A DNA stretch of 64,000 nucleotides, taken from the NCBI RefSeq assembly GCF_000220395.1, contig NW_004086330.1:1-64000 (forward strand), given 5' to 3'. Each line of letters begins with the position of its first letter. The first letter of the stretch is position 1. Below, piece after piece: positions 28,717 to 43,645 of the stretch. The position numbers and the translations under genes were made by a program. This DNA comes from Ichthyophthirius multifiliis (taxonomy: Eukaryota; Ciliophora; Oligohymenophorea; Hymenostomatida). The notes under the pieces were generated by a model. It saw only the letters and a list, made by a program, of their open reading frames with translations, ran no database searches and was not told where the DNA came from.

Positions 28717-29652
28717 TCATTTTTTATCATTTAAATTTACATTATATTAATTTTTATCATTTAATTATAATATATTTTATTTAGAATAATCATTTAATGA
28801 AAGTAAAGGAATTAAACATGGTGAAGCAAACATAGATTTACATGAATTCGGTGTTTTAAACTAAAAGTTACTTAAATTTAAATCAAATAATGGGCTTCCA
28901 GCTATTGTAGAAATAGTAGGACTATTATAAATTAATTAATTTTCTTTAACGAATTAATTATCAGTTTTAAGTATTTTTTTTTACTAATAAAATTTTTATT
29001 ATTCACTAAAAATATTTTATTTTTATAATAAGTTTATTTTTTATTCGAATAATTAATCCTATTATTTACAACTATTAGTCTATTAAGCAGATTTATTAAT
29101 TATATTATTAACAGCTTTTTTTTGTGCTTAAAATAAGGTATCTTCTATCTATTATTTATATTAAAAAGGTAATTCAACTTCATGTTCATCTTTATACTAA
29201 AAAATAATCTTCTTTAAATGTTCATAAGATTTTTATAAAGCTTCTTTAATTTATTCTTCTTTATATTAATTTTATTCAAAATTTTTAGATATCACTTTCG
29301 ATTCATTAATAGAGACATAAGAGTTTATATTAAATTCTTTTACAAAAGGAGGATTTATTGTTGCAATAACAACTGTATTTATTATTTTTTGCTTTGTATC
29401 TCTTCTGGGCTTTTTCCCTATTCTTCCTTCTTTTAAATAAACTTTAAAGATAGCTCTACATGTTGATATTTTTATTCCATATATATCAGCAACCTATAAT
29501 AAAAAAAAATTAAGAAAAAATAAAAAAAAATCATAAACTACTTCTTTAACAGATAAATGATTGTTTTATAAAGTTTAAATTATATTTTTTCTAACTTGTT
29601 GGTCAATCTAATTATACTTTTTCTTTTAATTTCTAATAATAGGTGATTTCAT
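28717..29652 (-). CDS. helix-turn-helix DNA-binding protein, transposase-type HTH, 295 aa
   Basis: Start MKSPIIRNQKKKYNQ, one 48-nt intron (29494-29541), TGA 28717-28719, frame intact. The N-terminus carries an HTH typical of Tc1/mariner- or IS630-type transposases: RKNIIQTLQNNHLSVKEV then ADIYGIKISTCRAIFKVY, followed by the basic linker LKEGRIGKKPRRD. No DDE/DDD catalytic domain follows. Instead there is a Gln-rich helical region and a Ser/Thr-Pro tail (NSPTISTIAGSPLFD, KTPNSCKSMFASP) with proline-directed phosphorylation-type sites. Best read as a sequence-specific regulator that kept only the DNA-binding part of a transposase; function is inferred. Confidence 0.75.
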
Positions 29653-30560
29653 ATTTTATATTATTTTGTGGTTTTAAAATTTAGCTATAAAAAATTGTGA
29701 AATAAATTATTATAAGCAATAAATTAAATCAATATATATATTTATTTATATATTAATAAATAAAGCAAAAATTAATATATATTAAAAAAAAAATATAAAT
29801 TAAATTTTTGTTTTAAGAAATTTTATGATAATTAAATAAAAAAATATAAATAATTATATTAAAAATATTTGATTTTATAATAATTAAAATTAAATATAAT
29901 ATGTAAATTTATATATATATATTTATTTTTATAATTATATTTTTATTTTATCTGTATTTATATTTTATTTATATTAAGCATTGTTACATAAAATATTAAA
30001 TTTTTTTTTTATTTTATATATATATTTTTTTTTAAAATATTAATATAATATAATTTTTTTTATATATAGTTTCTATTTGCTTAATTTATATACACACTTT
30101 TTTTTTATCAATTTTTTATTTAATATAAATAATTAATTTTATTTAATCTATTTTATTTCATATACAAATTATTTTTAATTAAAAATAATATACTCTATCA
30201 AATTAGATATAAATTAAATCATAGTTTTTTATTTTAAAATTTTTATATTAATTATTTTTCTTTATATATAAATTTCTTTTAAATTAAAATATGCTAAAAT
30301 TTTAAACTATATAAATAAAATAAATTAAAATACCAATAATTATTTTTTACAAAAATACATTTATTATTTTTTCAAAAAAATATTAAATTAATTTTAATAA
30401 AAAATAAATAAAATTATTTTATTAATAATTTTTTTATAAATATAATAAATAAATATCTAATATAGTATTTTGTATAAGACTTAATAGTCAGAAAACTAAA
30501 AAGAATTTTATTTTTAAATTTTATAAAAATAAAATAATAATAAATCGCTAACCAAATAAA
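29653..30560. other. intergenic region between divergent genes
   Basis: About 900 bp, almost only A and T, between the divergent HTH gene and peptidase gene. No frame with coding composition, no repeat longer than simple TA/T tracts. Confidence 0.5.
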
Positions 30561-31604
30561 ATGGTATAACTCGGTTAAATAAAACAATTATTATTAGGAT
30601 AATATATTCCAATTATAAGTATAAATGGACCAATAACTCATAAAACGTAATTATTTAAACTTATAATCATACATATATATATATATATATAAAAGTACTT
30701 AAATTGTTCGTGATGGAGTTTAAAAAATCGATTCAAGCCGTGCAAAAGCTTTAGCTATACTAATAAATTCTCCTGGTATTAAATTATATTTCTTAATTAA
30801 ATTAATGATTTTTTTTTTTAAAAAAAGGTGGTTCACCAACTTAATGCGAAATAATATAAAATATAATTAATGGTTATGTAAAAGAGCATCATCTTCCTTT
30901 GTATACTTTCGCAGATGATATTGCAGCTAGCGGTGGATAATTTTTGCTTTCAATTGGTATTTTAAATTTTTTATTTTAAAGAAAAAAAATTAACAAAATA
31001 GGTTAAAAATAATATGTTGATTAAAATTCATTAGTTGGTAGTATTGGAGTAGTTGGAAATTGGGTTGGAGTAGGTAAATTTTTGTAAAATTAGGGAATTA
31101 ATGTCTAGACAGTTTCTTCTAATAAGTAATTAATTTTAATTTTCACTTTTTATTAATACATTATTTAAATTTAGTAAACAAATTAGTTAATATTTGGATA
31201 TTTTTTAAGATTTAAAACCTGATAATAAAGAAAAAATCCTTTCATTACTTAAAAAAACTCATCTTAATTTTATAGAATAAATAGAAAATAATTGTAGAAT
31301 CAAAGTACCATAAGAAAAAAGAGAAGAAGATTTATATAATGCGTAAGTATTTTTAGGTTAAGAAGCAGTAGAAAAAGGGTAATATATATAATAATACTAA
31401 TTAATATATAATTGTTATTTATACTTAAATTAATAAAGATTAGCTGATTATATTGGAAATTATTAAACTGTACTCAAAAAAGATTTCCCTTAAGCAAAAC
31501 TTCGTTTTATGAATAGGACAAGTACAATGTAAAGGCTAAGAGATTTTTTAAAAATATCATTAGAAGAGAAGGAAGATTTTGCAAATATTTTAAAAAGTAT
31601 TTGA
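30561..31604 (+). CDS. S49-family (SppA/SohB-type) serine peptidase, 262 aa
   Basis: Six exons with introns at 30647-30695, 30776-30827, 30957-31001, 31126-31174 and 31379-31438 give a clean frame from MVQLGQIKQLLLGQ to TGA 31602-31604. Motifs in order: YIPIISINGPI start of the fold, SRAKALAILINSPGGSPTQ (oxyanion-type glycine loop), ADDIAASGGQFLLSIG with the nucleophile Ser in AASGG, then NSLVGSIGVVGNW. The family uses a Ser/Lys dyad; the expected Lys probably follows the fourth intron (SSNNKQ), which I cannot confirm. It ends EAVEKGLADYIG. The small size matches single-domain SohB-like peptidases of bacterial or organelle origin that cleave signal peptides and membrane proteins. No membrane anchor or clear targeting peptide is visible. 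Confidence 0.88.
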
Positions 31605-31915
31605 AAATAAATAGAAGAGAATAAAATAATATATATATATATATTTAAATTTTTAATATTATTAATTTTCTATTATTACATATTTTATTTATCTAATAAA
31701 ATATAAAAAAACTAAAAATATATAACTACAATTAATAAAATAGTTTATATAAGAAATAAATAAAATATTTTATAATTACAAATAATAAAAATAAATATAT
31801 ACTGAGAATTATTTTTCAAATTATTATTTAATTATCTAATTTTTTTCTTTAAAAAAAATAAAAAAATCTTTATTTTTGAAATATTAATATATATATATTT
31901 TATTTATTTAACAAA
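31605..31915. other. short intergenic region
   Basis: About 310 bp of A/T sequence between two plus-strand genes; nothing seen beyond TA runs near 31630-31645 and 31888-31900. Confidence 0.5.
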
Positions 31916-32451
31916 ATGGAAAAAGATGATATTATGAAACAATATGATTTTTTCTTTGATACTGAAATATATTAAAGAAAATGTTAAGAAATTATGAAAA
32001 GACTTACAACATAAGAAAGACTTAAATTATATGAAGAATATTTTAAAGAATGTGCAATAAAATAAAAAGGAAGATCAATAAATAAGTAGAAGAAATATAT
32101 AATCCTAATAATATATAATTAAATAAATATATATAAAGTTATAGAATAGAAGTTTAAGAAAAAAGCGAAGTATTTTTTATTGTAAAGCTTTTTTCTTTAG
32201 ATGATAGAGAATCTATAATTCCAGAAAAAATATATTTTATTATGGTAAAATAGGGTGAAGATTATGTATGGAATGCCTACATCCATAGATCTTATAGTCT
32301 TAAAGAACTTTTAAACATAAGATTAGTTTCTCTTTAAATATCACTTTCAAAGGTTTTAGATAAAATTAATGATGTTAAAGAAATTCAAAATAATTCTTAA
32401 TAATCAGCAACTGAATTATAATCTTCAAATCAAAATATAAATATATATTGA
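31916..32451 (+). CDS. hypothetical protein, about 178 aa
   Basis: Starts MEKDDIMKQYDFFFD and continues helical (EIMKRLTTQERLKLYEEYFK), then switches by one base, most likely in the A5 run near 32065-32070. It reads VEEIYNPNNIQLNKYIQSYR, SEVFFIVKLFSLDDRES and YFIMVKQGEDYVWNAYIHRS to a Ser/Gln-rich end and TGA 32449-32451. The second half has mixed codons and is clearly protein; the first half is also convincing. No family recognised. Confidence 0.6.
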
Positions 32452-33110
32452 TTATATATATATATATTTTTTTTTATATTACTTATTTTTTGAATCTATA
32501 TTTTTAATAAAAGAATTTAAATTTAAAAATATTTTTCATTTTTATTTCAAATATAAGGTAATTAATTAAACTTATAATGATTTACATTTAATTTCAGGGT
32601 ATTACCGAAATTCATATAGCACATATTTATTAAATTAATATCTTCTATATTATATAAATATATTTTTTTTATTATTTATAGATAATAAATTTTTCAAATT
32701 ATACTCTAGAAAATAATAAATGTCTAAATTTCTATTTATTTCAGGTATCTTTAAATAATTTTGAAAAGTTTAACATTAAATTATAACAAAGTTTAGAATA
32801 TGCTTTATATTAGATTTATAAATGGTAAAAAATTAATAAATTTTAAATTTAATAGATATTTTTAATAAAATTAACTAATAAATAAATTTTACATTCCATA
32901 AATTATTCTTAGTTCTAATATATACTGAAAAAAAATCTATATTCTTTAAATTTTATAATTTAATAAATTCAATATAATAAACAATTTATTTAAAATATCT
33001 TTAATAAAATTAATGTTTAAAATATTAAAAAATTATAATCAATATATATTATCAAATATAAAATATTTAAATATATTTTAAAAATTTTTAAAACATAGAT
33101 TAATTTTAAA
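32452..33110. other. intergenic region with possible orphan exons
   Basis: Upstream of CEP104. Around 32597-32640 the sequence after an AG reads GITEIHIAHIYQIN, and 32684-32830 reads NFSNYTLENNKCLNFYLFQV and FEKFNIKLQQSLEYALYQIY. These look more protein-like than the surroundings and could be exons of the preceding hypothetical gene or of an unannotated one. Evidence is weak. Confidence 0.3.
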
Positions 33111-35440
33111 ATGAATTAATAATAATTGTAAAGACTTAAATATAAAGTAATTTCATATACAAGTCAACATAATTAACATTAAGTATTCGAATTGGAGACT
33201 CAATCGCCTTAATCTTGTGGTTGGTAATCTGAAATTAATTGTATTTATCCTTAGGAAATAATTTTTAAATTTTTACATTTAGTTAAAATAAAGCAAATAT
33301 AGTTTTTATCACATTAATATAAAATAAGTTCAAAAATTGAAATATTTATAAGCATTCCAGAAAAAAACAATACATAAATATTAGACTTAAAATATAAAAA
33401 ATTAGGATATTTAATTTAGATCCAAATGAAAGAACAAATTACTAATCTAGGGAATTAAAAAGTGTATTTATAGATACCCAATGCGTTTACTTAAAATTAG
33501 TTTTTCACAAACATCATAACAATATTCATAACACATAAAATTAGGTATAATTATAATTTATCATTAATTTCATTTATTATAGATAGGATTAATTTAATTA
33601 AGCACATTTGGAGAAATTATTAAATAGGAAAATTCAATACATTAATCACCTGAAATTCAGGATTAAAACTACTAAGAAATAATTAAAAGACTAGAAGAAA
33701 TAAAAGAAATAAAAGTATAAAATGAAGATTTTGAAAAAGCAAAAAGTATAAAAATAATACTATAAAATATAAAATAATAAACATAATTATTAAAGTAAAC
33801 ATATATAAATTATTATTAATAAAATGTTTTATGTTTTTATAATAGATAACTTGAATAAAAAAAGTAATCAGCTGTTGAGAAAGAAGATTATGATAATGCT
33901 AAATAATGTAAATTATAAATAGAAAAAATAAAAAATTATTTGAATTAAATTACTGAGGAATATGATTAAATAATTGATGATAATTAATAGTAAAAAATAT
34001 AAAGGTAAGTGTAATAATAATATAACCAAGTTGACTTTAATAGATAGATTTAATCTAATTATGAAAAATAAACTTAAGTTCAAACATTTACACCAAAAGG
34101 TATAAATATATATATATATTTAATAAAATATATAATAAATAAGAAAATGAATAAAGAATTATCAAATAAAATAATTTTGTTAAAAATAATGATTTTGATA
34201 ATAATTTAGTTTAGAATAATTATTAAAATTAAAAAACAAATTTAAATCCTTAATAAACTAAATTAATGAAATATATTGCAAATACTTTAGGAGAGGAAAT
34301 ATCATATTTAATTTTTAAAGGTGATAATAAAAGTAAAGAACAGGGGGTTTATTAATTATAGGAAAAAATATAAAACTAATAAATTTTTTAATTTAATAAT
34401 GACAAAGAAATTGTTTTTAATGCTATATGCGCATTATGCTCTTATACAATGTAAAATTAAAACGAATAAATAGCATAAATATCTATAAATATATTATAAT
34501 AAATATCATAATCAATTAATTTAATACTAAAAAATATAAAAATTGAACAACTCGAGTAAAAAATGTTATATATTTTAATAAAGATTTTTTTTTTATTTAT
34601 AGTGATATATTTAGTTGTTTGATTTAATTAATTTAATAAATAAATAATAATACAGAAAACTATGAAAGCATTTAATCTATATTATATACTTTTGGTAAAA
34701 TACCATAAATAGGAAATTCCTATATAATAGATTTATTAACAAATTAAAATTAATAATCATATAATTAAAATATTGTTGCTAAAGTAAAGATTATCGAAGA
34801 TTTTATAAAAATATATGATATAGATAATTAAGAAATACCATTGTAACCTGTAATGTAATTTTTAATAAAAAATTTGAATTCAAAAGATATAGGAATTTAA
34901 AATTAAATTTTAAACTTAATTATTTATATACAAAAAATAATTGGAAATTAAAGAATTTAAAACTATTTAAAATAAATACCTGAATAGTTTTAATTAACAA
35001 TATAGAATTAATTTTAAGATACAAAATAAAATATATAAAAATAGTAAACTAGCAATAATAATTCTTGCTATTTTTGTGGTTTAGAAAGCTAAATATTTTC
35101 TAAAGATCCGAATACTCTGGATATACATATGTGGAAGTAATGTAAAATGCTCACTAATTGTAAACATTGTTAATAAATAATTGAAATTTCAACAATCACT
35201 ATACATTTACTAGAAGAATGTTCGCAATCAAATTAATTCAAAAAATGTCCTAGATGTAAGGAACCAATAATGATAAATGAATTTGAAAATCATAAAGAGA
35301 AAAAAACTTGTCTTCCTGCTAAAAATTCTGCGATTGCAAACAGATGTAATCTTTGCCATTAAGATATTGAACCAGGTTAGCAAGGTTGGATTAATCACCT
35401 TTAAAATAATAAATGTGCATTTAATATTAAATAATATTGA
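33111..35440 (+). CDS. CEP104: CEP104 (centrosomal/ciliary tip protein 104)
   Basis: Starts MNQQQLQRLKYKVISYTSQH. The N-terminal jelly-roll matches CEP104: SCGWQSEINCIYPQEIIF, FLSHQYKISSKIEIFIS, RELKSVFIDTQCVYLKLVFH. Then a UVR-like coiled coil (SAVEKEDYDNAKQCKLQIEK), a TOG-type helical array (LKYIANTLGEEISYLIF onward) and four C-terminal zinc fingers: CYFCGLESQIF, HMWKQCKMLTNCKHCQQIIE, HLLEECSQSNQFKKCPRCKE and CNLCHQDIEPGQQGWINHL. All domains and their order match animal and ciliate CEP104, a microtubule plus-end protein at ciliary tips that controls cilium length. Introns include 33545-33582 and others near 33800-33845, 34100-34140 and 34570-34610. One base is missing near 33403-33412. TGA 35438-35440. 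Confidence 0.93.
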
Positions 35441-36398
35441 TTAAAATTTCTAATATTTTTGTTAACAATAATAAAATTACAGTAGATCACCTTTTCTTTT
35501 TTATATTAACTGATTTTCAGTCATATATTTATCATTTTTGCATTTTTTATTTGATATTTTATCATATATTATTTATAAATTTAATATATTAAATATTTTA
35601 AAGGTTTTATATAATTAGATTATAATTTTATATATATATATATTTTTTTTTTTTGAAATTAAAATAATATAATATAATTAGTTTTTTATTTTATAATATA
35701 TATATTAAAATTAATTAAATAAAATAATTATTATTATATATTTAGATATAAAATATTTTTTTTTATTTGTGTATGAATAAAAGAAAATAAGTTAAAATTA
35801 CTATTTTTAAAAAAAAAAAAACAGAAATTATAAATAAAAAGAAAAAATATAGAATCATTAAAAATATATAAAATATGAATATAAATAATTATAATAAAAA
35901 AATACATAGTAATGAATATATATAGATAAAGAAAAATAAAAAAAAATTAAATTAAATTCTATATAAAAATATATATTTATAAATAATAATTATAATTTAT
36001 TATAATAAAAATATAAAATAGTATAAAGAAAATTAGTTAAAAAATATCTTATAAAAATAAAATCAATGAGTTTTTTTTTTAAATAAAATTAAAAATATAA
36101 ATATTAAATATAAATTAAATAATATATTTCTATTAAAATAAATTATTGAAATATAAATAAAAATTCAAAAAATATATAAATAATATATTTTTATAATAAT
36201 GATATTAAAAAGTTATTAATGAAAAAAATTATATAAAAAAAACTAAGAAAATCAGTATAAAAAATATAATTTTTTAAAACAAAAATTAAGAATAAAAAAT
36301 ATATAAAATTAGAATTTTAAACAAAAAATATAGGATTTTATATTTTTATTAAATATAATAATAAAAAATATTTGTTTAATTATAAAAAATTAATATTT

Positions 36399-36467
<69 letters not shown>

Positions 36468-37005
36468 AGAAAAAAAAAAATTTTAAATTAATAAAATAAA
36501 TATTAAAAAAATATAATATATAATTTTTTTTAATTTATAAATTAATTAAATAATTAAATAAATTAAATATATTATTTGCAAAAATTTCAAGATAAGATAT
36601 ACTCTGATTTTAATAATTAAAAATTATATTTATTTTAAAATTTAATACTTATTTTTTTTTAATATTAATTAATTTTAATTTCAATAAAAATGTTTGCATT
36701 TAAAAAATATGTGAATGTTCGGCCATTATAAATTTAATAAATAGATTAAAAAAAATATACTATTATTTAGAATTAATAAAATATTTATTATTTTAAAAAA
36801 TATATTATTCATTATTATAATATAATTTTAATTTATTATTTACTAAAAAAAAAATAAAAAAAATTCAACATGTATCTATAATAAAAAAATTATATTTTTA
36901 TTAGAGCTAATAAAAAAAATATGTATTTTTATAAAATTAATTAAAAAAAAATATTTATTTTTAATTTTAATCTTGCTAAAAAATAAAATAATTTCTAAAA
37001 CAAAT
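35441..37005. other. A/T-only intergenic region with a long TA run
   Basis: About 1.55 kb with almost no G or C. Contains (TA)n at about 36407-36468, one of the longest dinucleotide runs here, and A/T homopolymers. No coding frame seen. Near 36690-36730 ATGTTTGCATTTAAAAAATATGTGAATG is slightly richer but stops making sense quickly. Confidence 0.55.
36407..36468. repeat. long TA dinucleotide run
   Basis: About 30 near-perfect TA units in a gene-free A/T region. Similar shorter runs occur at 6970-7005, 7354-7391, 39208-39260, 41693-41750, 53238-53271 and 55144-55178; the ones at 39208, 41693 and 53238 lie inside introns. Confidence 0.9.
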
Positions 37006-38243
37006 ATGATTTATGATTTAGTTATAATAGGATTAGGAGCTATGGGTTCTTCATCCCTATATCATGCTTCCACACAATATAATAATGTATTTTTAGATAA
37101 AATTATAAACTAAAACATATAAAAAATAATATTAAAAAAAAATCAAAGATATTAGCCATTGAATAATTTGAACCGACTCATAATAAAGGATCATCCCATG
37201 GAGAAACTAGAATCATAAGAGAAGCATATTATGAAGGTGAGTTCTATGTTCCTATGGCTTAAAAGTCTCTTGAATTATTTTTAAAATTATAAGAGGAATC
37301 AAAATAATAATTATATTAAAAAACTGGATGTTTAATTGTTGGGAAAGAGAAATCTAAATTGATAAGATAATCTTATTAAAGTGCAGTGAAACATAATGTA
37401 AGCTTTAAAATATATAAAACTAATCAAGAATTATAATAAAAAGTCCCTGGATTTACCTTACCTAAAGGATTTGTTGGATTATTTGATGAAACAGCAGGAA
37501 TTTTATACCCTGAAAAATGTATATAAGCTCATATAAAAGTTGCCTTATAGAAAAACTAAAATATAAAGTTACAAACTAACACAAAATGTTTAAAGTTTTA
37601 ATAAAAAGAAAACGGAAAAATAGAAATATAAACAAATAAAGGCACTTTTTATGCAAAAAAAGCAATTTTAAGTGCAGGAATGTGGACAAATAATTTCTAT
37701 TCAAAATAAAAATTACATCTAAAAATTTAATAAAATACTGTTAGTTGGTTTTAAAATGATAATGAATTATATAATCCCAAATATTTTCCTACTTTCCTTA
37801 TTGAATATGACTAAGATAAATATCTTTATGGATTTCCTGATATATTTTAAACAGGTATTAAAGTTGGATACCATTTATAGGGGAAAATGTTTGATTCCTA
37901 AGATGAAATAGGAGAAAAAGAGACTGATATAGGAGAAAAAGAGACTGATAATTAATTAATCCCTAAATTAAAAGAAGACATAAAAATATTTCTTCCAAAT
38001 ATATATGATTCGAAATGTAATAAATCTGTTAATTGCTTTTATACAATGACACCTGATCATCATTTTGTAATTGATTTTTATTTAAATAATACTAATATTG
38101 TAGTCTTAAGTCCATGTTCTGGACATGGTTTTAAATTTTCTTCTTTAATAGGAAATATGGCTTGTGAAATATTAGAAAAATAAGTCAATAAATATGATAT
38201 GTTTAAAATCTAAAGACTTTAGGAAATAAAGCCTAATTTATGA
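37006..38243 (+). CDS. sarcosine oxidase / N-methyl-amino-acid oxidase family flavoenzyme, 391 aa
   Basis: One 62-nt intron (37087-37148), otherwise a clean frame from [18 protein letters not shown] to TGA 38241-38243. GLGAMGSS is the FAD-binding dinucleotide fold. [26 protein letters not shown] and [20 protein letters not shown] are family blocks of monomeric sarcosine oxidase, MTOX and PIPOX. In [19 protein letters not shown] the Cys sits where these enzymes bind FAD covalently. Predicted reaction: oxidative demethylation of sarcosine or a related N-methyl or cyclic amino acid, giving H2O2. The C-terminus (KPNL) is not a standard PTS1, so peroxisomal location is open. A 21-bp in-frame duplication lies at 37908-37949. 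Confidence 0.9.
37908..37949 (+). repeat. in-frame tandem duplication, two 21-bp copies
   Basis: ATAGGAGAAAAAGAGACTGAT occurs twice without a mismatch inside the sarcosine-oxidase-like gene, doubling the peptide IGEKETD in a surface-loop region absent or shorter in typical family members. Confidence 0.9.
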
Positions 38244-38482
38244 AATATTTATTATTAAAAAAAAAAGCACAAACTCAACAGACACTTACTTTTTATATTT
38301 ATTTTCTTTTCTTTTGTTTTTTTAATTTTAAATTTATTAAAAAAAAATAATGCTTTTTATTTTTCCTCATACTTAAAATTTAAGCGGGAATATATTTTCT
38401 TTTATATATATAAAATTACAATTATTATAAAACATATATAAATATTAAAATATATATTTAATATTTAATTTATTATAAAAAA

Positions 38483-40076
<1,594 letters not shown>

Positions 40077-41486
40077 GTTTATTAAATTTTAAATAAAATA
40101 ATATTTTTATATTAAAAGTTTATAAAATAAAATATAAATTTTTTCCTAAAATTTAAAAAATTTATATTAATTCTTTTTTTTTTGTTTTATAAAAAAAATA
40201 TATTTTAAATTCAATATTAAGAAAAATTAAAATTACAAAAATATTGTAAATTTAAGAAAATAAAAATTACTATTTATTTAATTTTAAATTATATTTATAA
40301 TTTTTAAAAACTATATTAATCTAAATATCAAAAATTTTAATATTATTTTTTTAAAAATTAGCTTAAAAATACTAATATAATAGATTTTATTTATAAATTA
40401 AAAAGAAATATATATTAAATAATGATTTCTATATTTTATTATATTTATCAATCATTTAATGAATATTATTAAAAAATAAATTAAAGAAAATTTTATGTTT
40501 GAAAAAAAAATTCTTTATAAAAAATAAATATTAAATCATATAATTAATAATTATAAATCATATTTAGCTACTATATTGTTACATTTTATATAAAGTATAT
40601 TCTGATTTATCCATGCCAAATAAATCTCTTTATATTAACCCAATTTATTTAGATTTATCTTCCGTTTTTTAAATCGAATGTATTGGTCGGCTTAAAGAGT
40701 TAAATTAAGGACATTTCGGCACTTTGAAATCTTGAATGTTTTTATTACGTAGCTAATGAGTTAGCATTTAATGCATATATAAATAAGGCTAAAGTGTTCC
40801 ATTTAAACTTTATTTCTTTATAGAAAAATTAATTTAATAAAATTTAATATAGAGATTTTACTTTCAATTATGGATAATTAATTTCTTGAAAAACAGGAAT
40901 ATTAACAAGTTTTTTCTATTATTTTTTTGGGCTCTAATTATTAGGAGATCGTAATTTAGTAGCTAGCATTTAATGCATTTATACTAAATTCTATAAAATA
41001 AGTAAGTTTTTAATAATTAAATAATAATAAAAATTATTATAACTAAAAGCGAAATAAAATAAAATTAAATAAAAATAAAATATATAAAAAAAATAAAATA
41101 TATAAAAAAAAAAATTATAATATAAAAATACATTATAATATAAAATATAAAACAAAAAAATATAAAACAAAATAATATAATATAAATTAAAATAAAATAA
41201 AAAAATTAAATAAATTATAATTATTAATAATCAATCTTAAATAATATAATATAAATTTTTAATAATTGCTTATATATATAAAAATAACTAAATAATTTTT
41301 TATTTTTTTTATATATAAAATATTTAATTTTATATATACTATAAATATTTAATTTTTTTTCTTTTTATATTGAATGTAAATTTTTTAAAAATAAATTTTT
41401 AAATTCTTAAAAATATAAATAAAAATAAGAGATAATAATTTTTTATATTCTAATAATTTTTTTTTATTGTATTTTTTAAATATAAT
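40077..41486. other. intergenic region with a G/C-richer island and direct repeats
   Basis: Between convergent genes. Most is A/T-only, but about 40550-41000 is clearly richer in G and C. It holds a 40-codon frame (ATG 40613 to TGA 40733, MPNKSLYINPIYLDLSSVF...) and two direct copies of a motif GTAGCTA...GCATTTAATGCATxTATA at 40749-40782 and 40959-40983. No protein family or known RNA recognised; it could be a non-coding RNA, a mobile-element remnant or a short gene. Confidence 0.4.
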
Positions 41487-41688
41487 TCAATTTATTTATA
41501 AAATATTTAAGTCTTTCTTATCAATATCAAATTTCTAATTCTTATTTTTAGCTCTTAAATTATTTTAAATAAAAGGATGTTAATATGCTTGCATTAAATT
41601 AATTCTTTAACTAGGATTTTTAATTAATATATTTTAAATAAATTCAGCACCTTCAAACGAAATAGGTCCAGGAAAGTTTAAACTACTC

Positions 41689-41746
<58 letters not shown>

Positions 41747-43587
41747 ATATATTATTAATAATATAAATTATTTTTACTTTGACAACTTTTTTGAATATAG
41801 CATCATGATTCTATGCTGTAAATGGTGCTTTTCCAAACATCAATTCATAAGTAAGTACACCTAAACTCCAAATATCTACTGAAAAATCATATTCTTTTCC
41901 TTCAACCATTTCAGGACTGACATAATCTAATGTCCCGCAAAAAGTTTATCTCATTTAATCTTTTTATACAATCCCAGAACATCCAAAATCACAAAGCTTT
42001 AAAATTCCCTTATTTAATATTTTATTATTTATTTTTTGTTTTAAAAAAAAATAAATATACTGAACAAATCATTATATTTTCAGGTTTTATATCTCTATGA
42101 ACTATATTTTTAGAATGAATATATAATAAAATATCTATGATCTACACTATAAAATTAGCTGTTTGTTATTCTGTATATCTTTTATTCTATTATAATTTCA
42201 TATCTGCGTATAATTCTTATCCACAAGCTAATTCCTACATAATATAAAATATATCATTTTCATAGAAATAACCATATAATTTAGTTATTCCAGGATGATT
42301 TAAAAAAGCTAAAGCCTTTATTTCGTTTATAATATCTCTTTCCATTTTAAATTCTAAAACTGTTTCTTTTTTTATTTATTTAATTGCAAATTTAAAACCA
42401 GTTTATTTTTCCCTATTTTAATTTAATAATAATAATAATTATTTTTTTACATTGCTAAATATATTTCCGAAAATTTACCACTACCTAGTTTTTTTCCAAT
42501 AACAAATTAATCTATAGAAAAATTTTATTATGTTTATTATTAAGCTAAAGGAAAAGTAATTTATGGCATTTATATATTAATATCTGCTTTATTTATGTTA
42601 ACTTCATCTTTTATTACTGGAGATGTTTCTTATATTTCGGATTCACTTATTTTATTTAATTATGGCAATAAATTTTAAATCTCAGTAGTATTTTTTTATT
42701 CTAAACCATCAGTGTAATTAGTTTCTGGTAAAAATACATTTTCTATTTATTATTTTATTTATTAATTTGGTTAATTTTATTATTTGGATTATATATCTTT
42801 AGATTCTTAAATTATTTTATCTATTTCATCAATATATCCATCATTTAGCTCCTGACTTGAATATTAAATAGTTTTATTTGTATCTTAAAGTTATTAGCTT
42901 TAAATTGATTTATTAAATAAATTATCATCAATTAATTTAGTTTAAGGCATAAAAATAGTTTTTTTTGGAGAATTTTTTTTATTTATTGCAAAATCACTAA
43001 AATTAGTATTTTCATAAATAATGTTTAAATTTAAAGAACCTGATTTAAAATGAGAGCCGTTATTTTTATTATTATCTTATTTATTCATTTTAATAGAAGC
43101 AGGACTTTATATGATTTCTTTTTATTTTACTTAATTTATAATACTATCAATACTATGAGAATATTAATTTTGAAAATTACAAAAAATATTAACATCTGAT
43201 TATTTAATAGGTAGTATTAAATCATGAATCAAATTGTTGTTTGTATATAAATCTTATTTGTTTTATTGTTGTTAACTTTATTAATTATTAAAAATTGAAG
43301 TAAATTCTTCCTACTTATCAACATTCTTTTTAGATTATAAGTTTTCAATTTCAAATGGTTGTATTTATATGTTATTTGTCACATGAGAAATAGATTAATT
43401 ATTATAATTAAAATTTAAAGAAGAAAATCGATTATGCTTTATTTCGTTTGGAGATTATAAGTTTGTTTAATTATTTATATTATTTTGTATTTCTAAAGAT
43501 TAATTATTTATATAATTTAAATTTCTTTAAACACTAAATTCTTATATTATTTTGTTTATTTCATCAGGCTAATAAGAATTATTATAA

Positions 43588-43645
<58 letters not shown>

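Noticed and set aside
28790-28960. Plus-strand frame with good codon composition (ESKGIKHGEANIDLHE)
   Set aside because: Antisense of the HTH gene, whose own frame is complete with a start, intron and stop.
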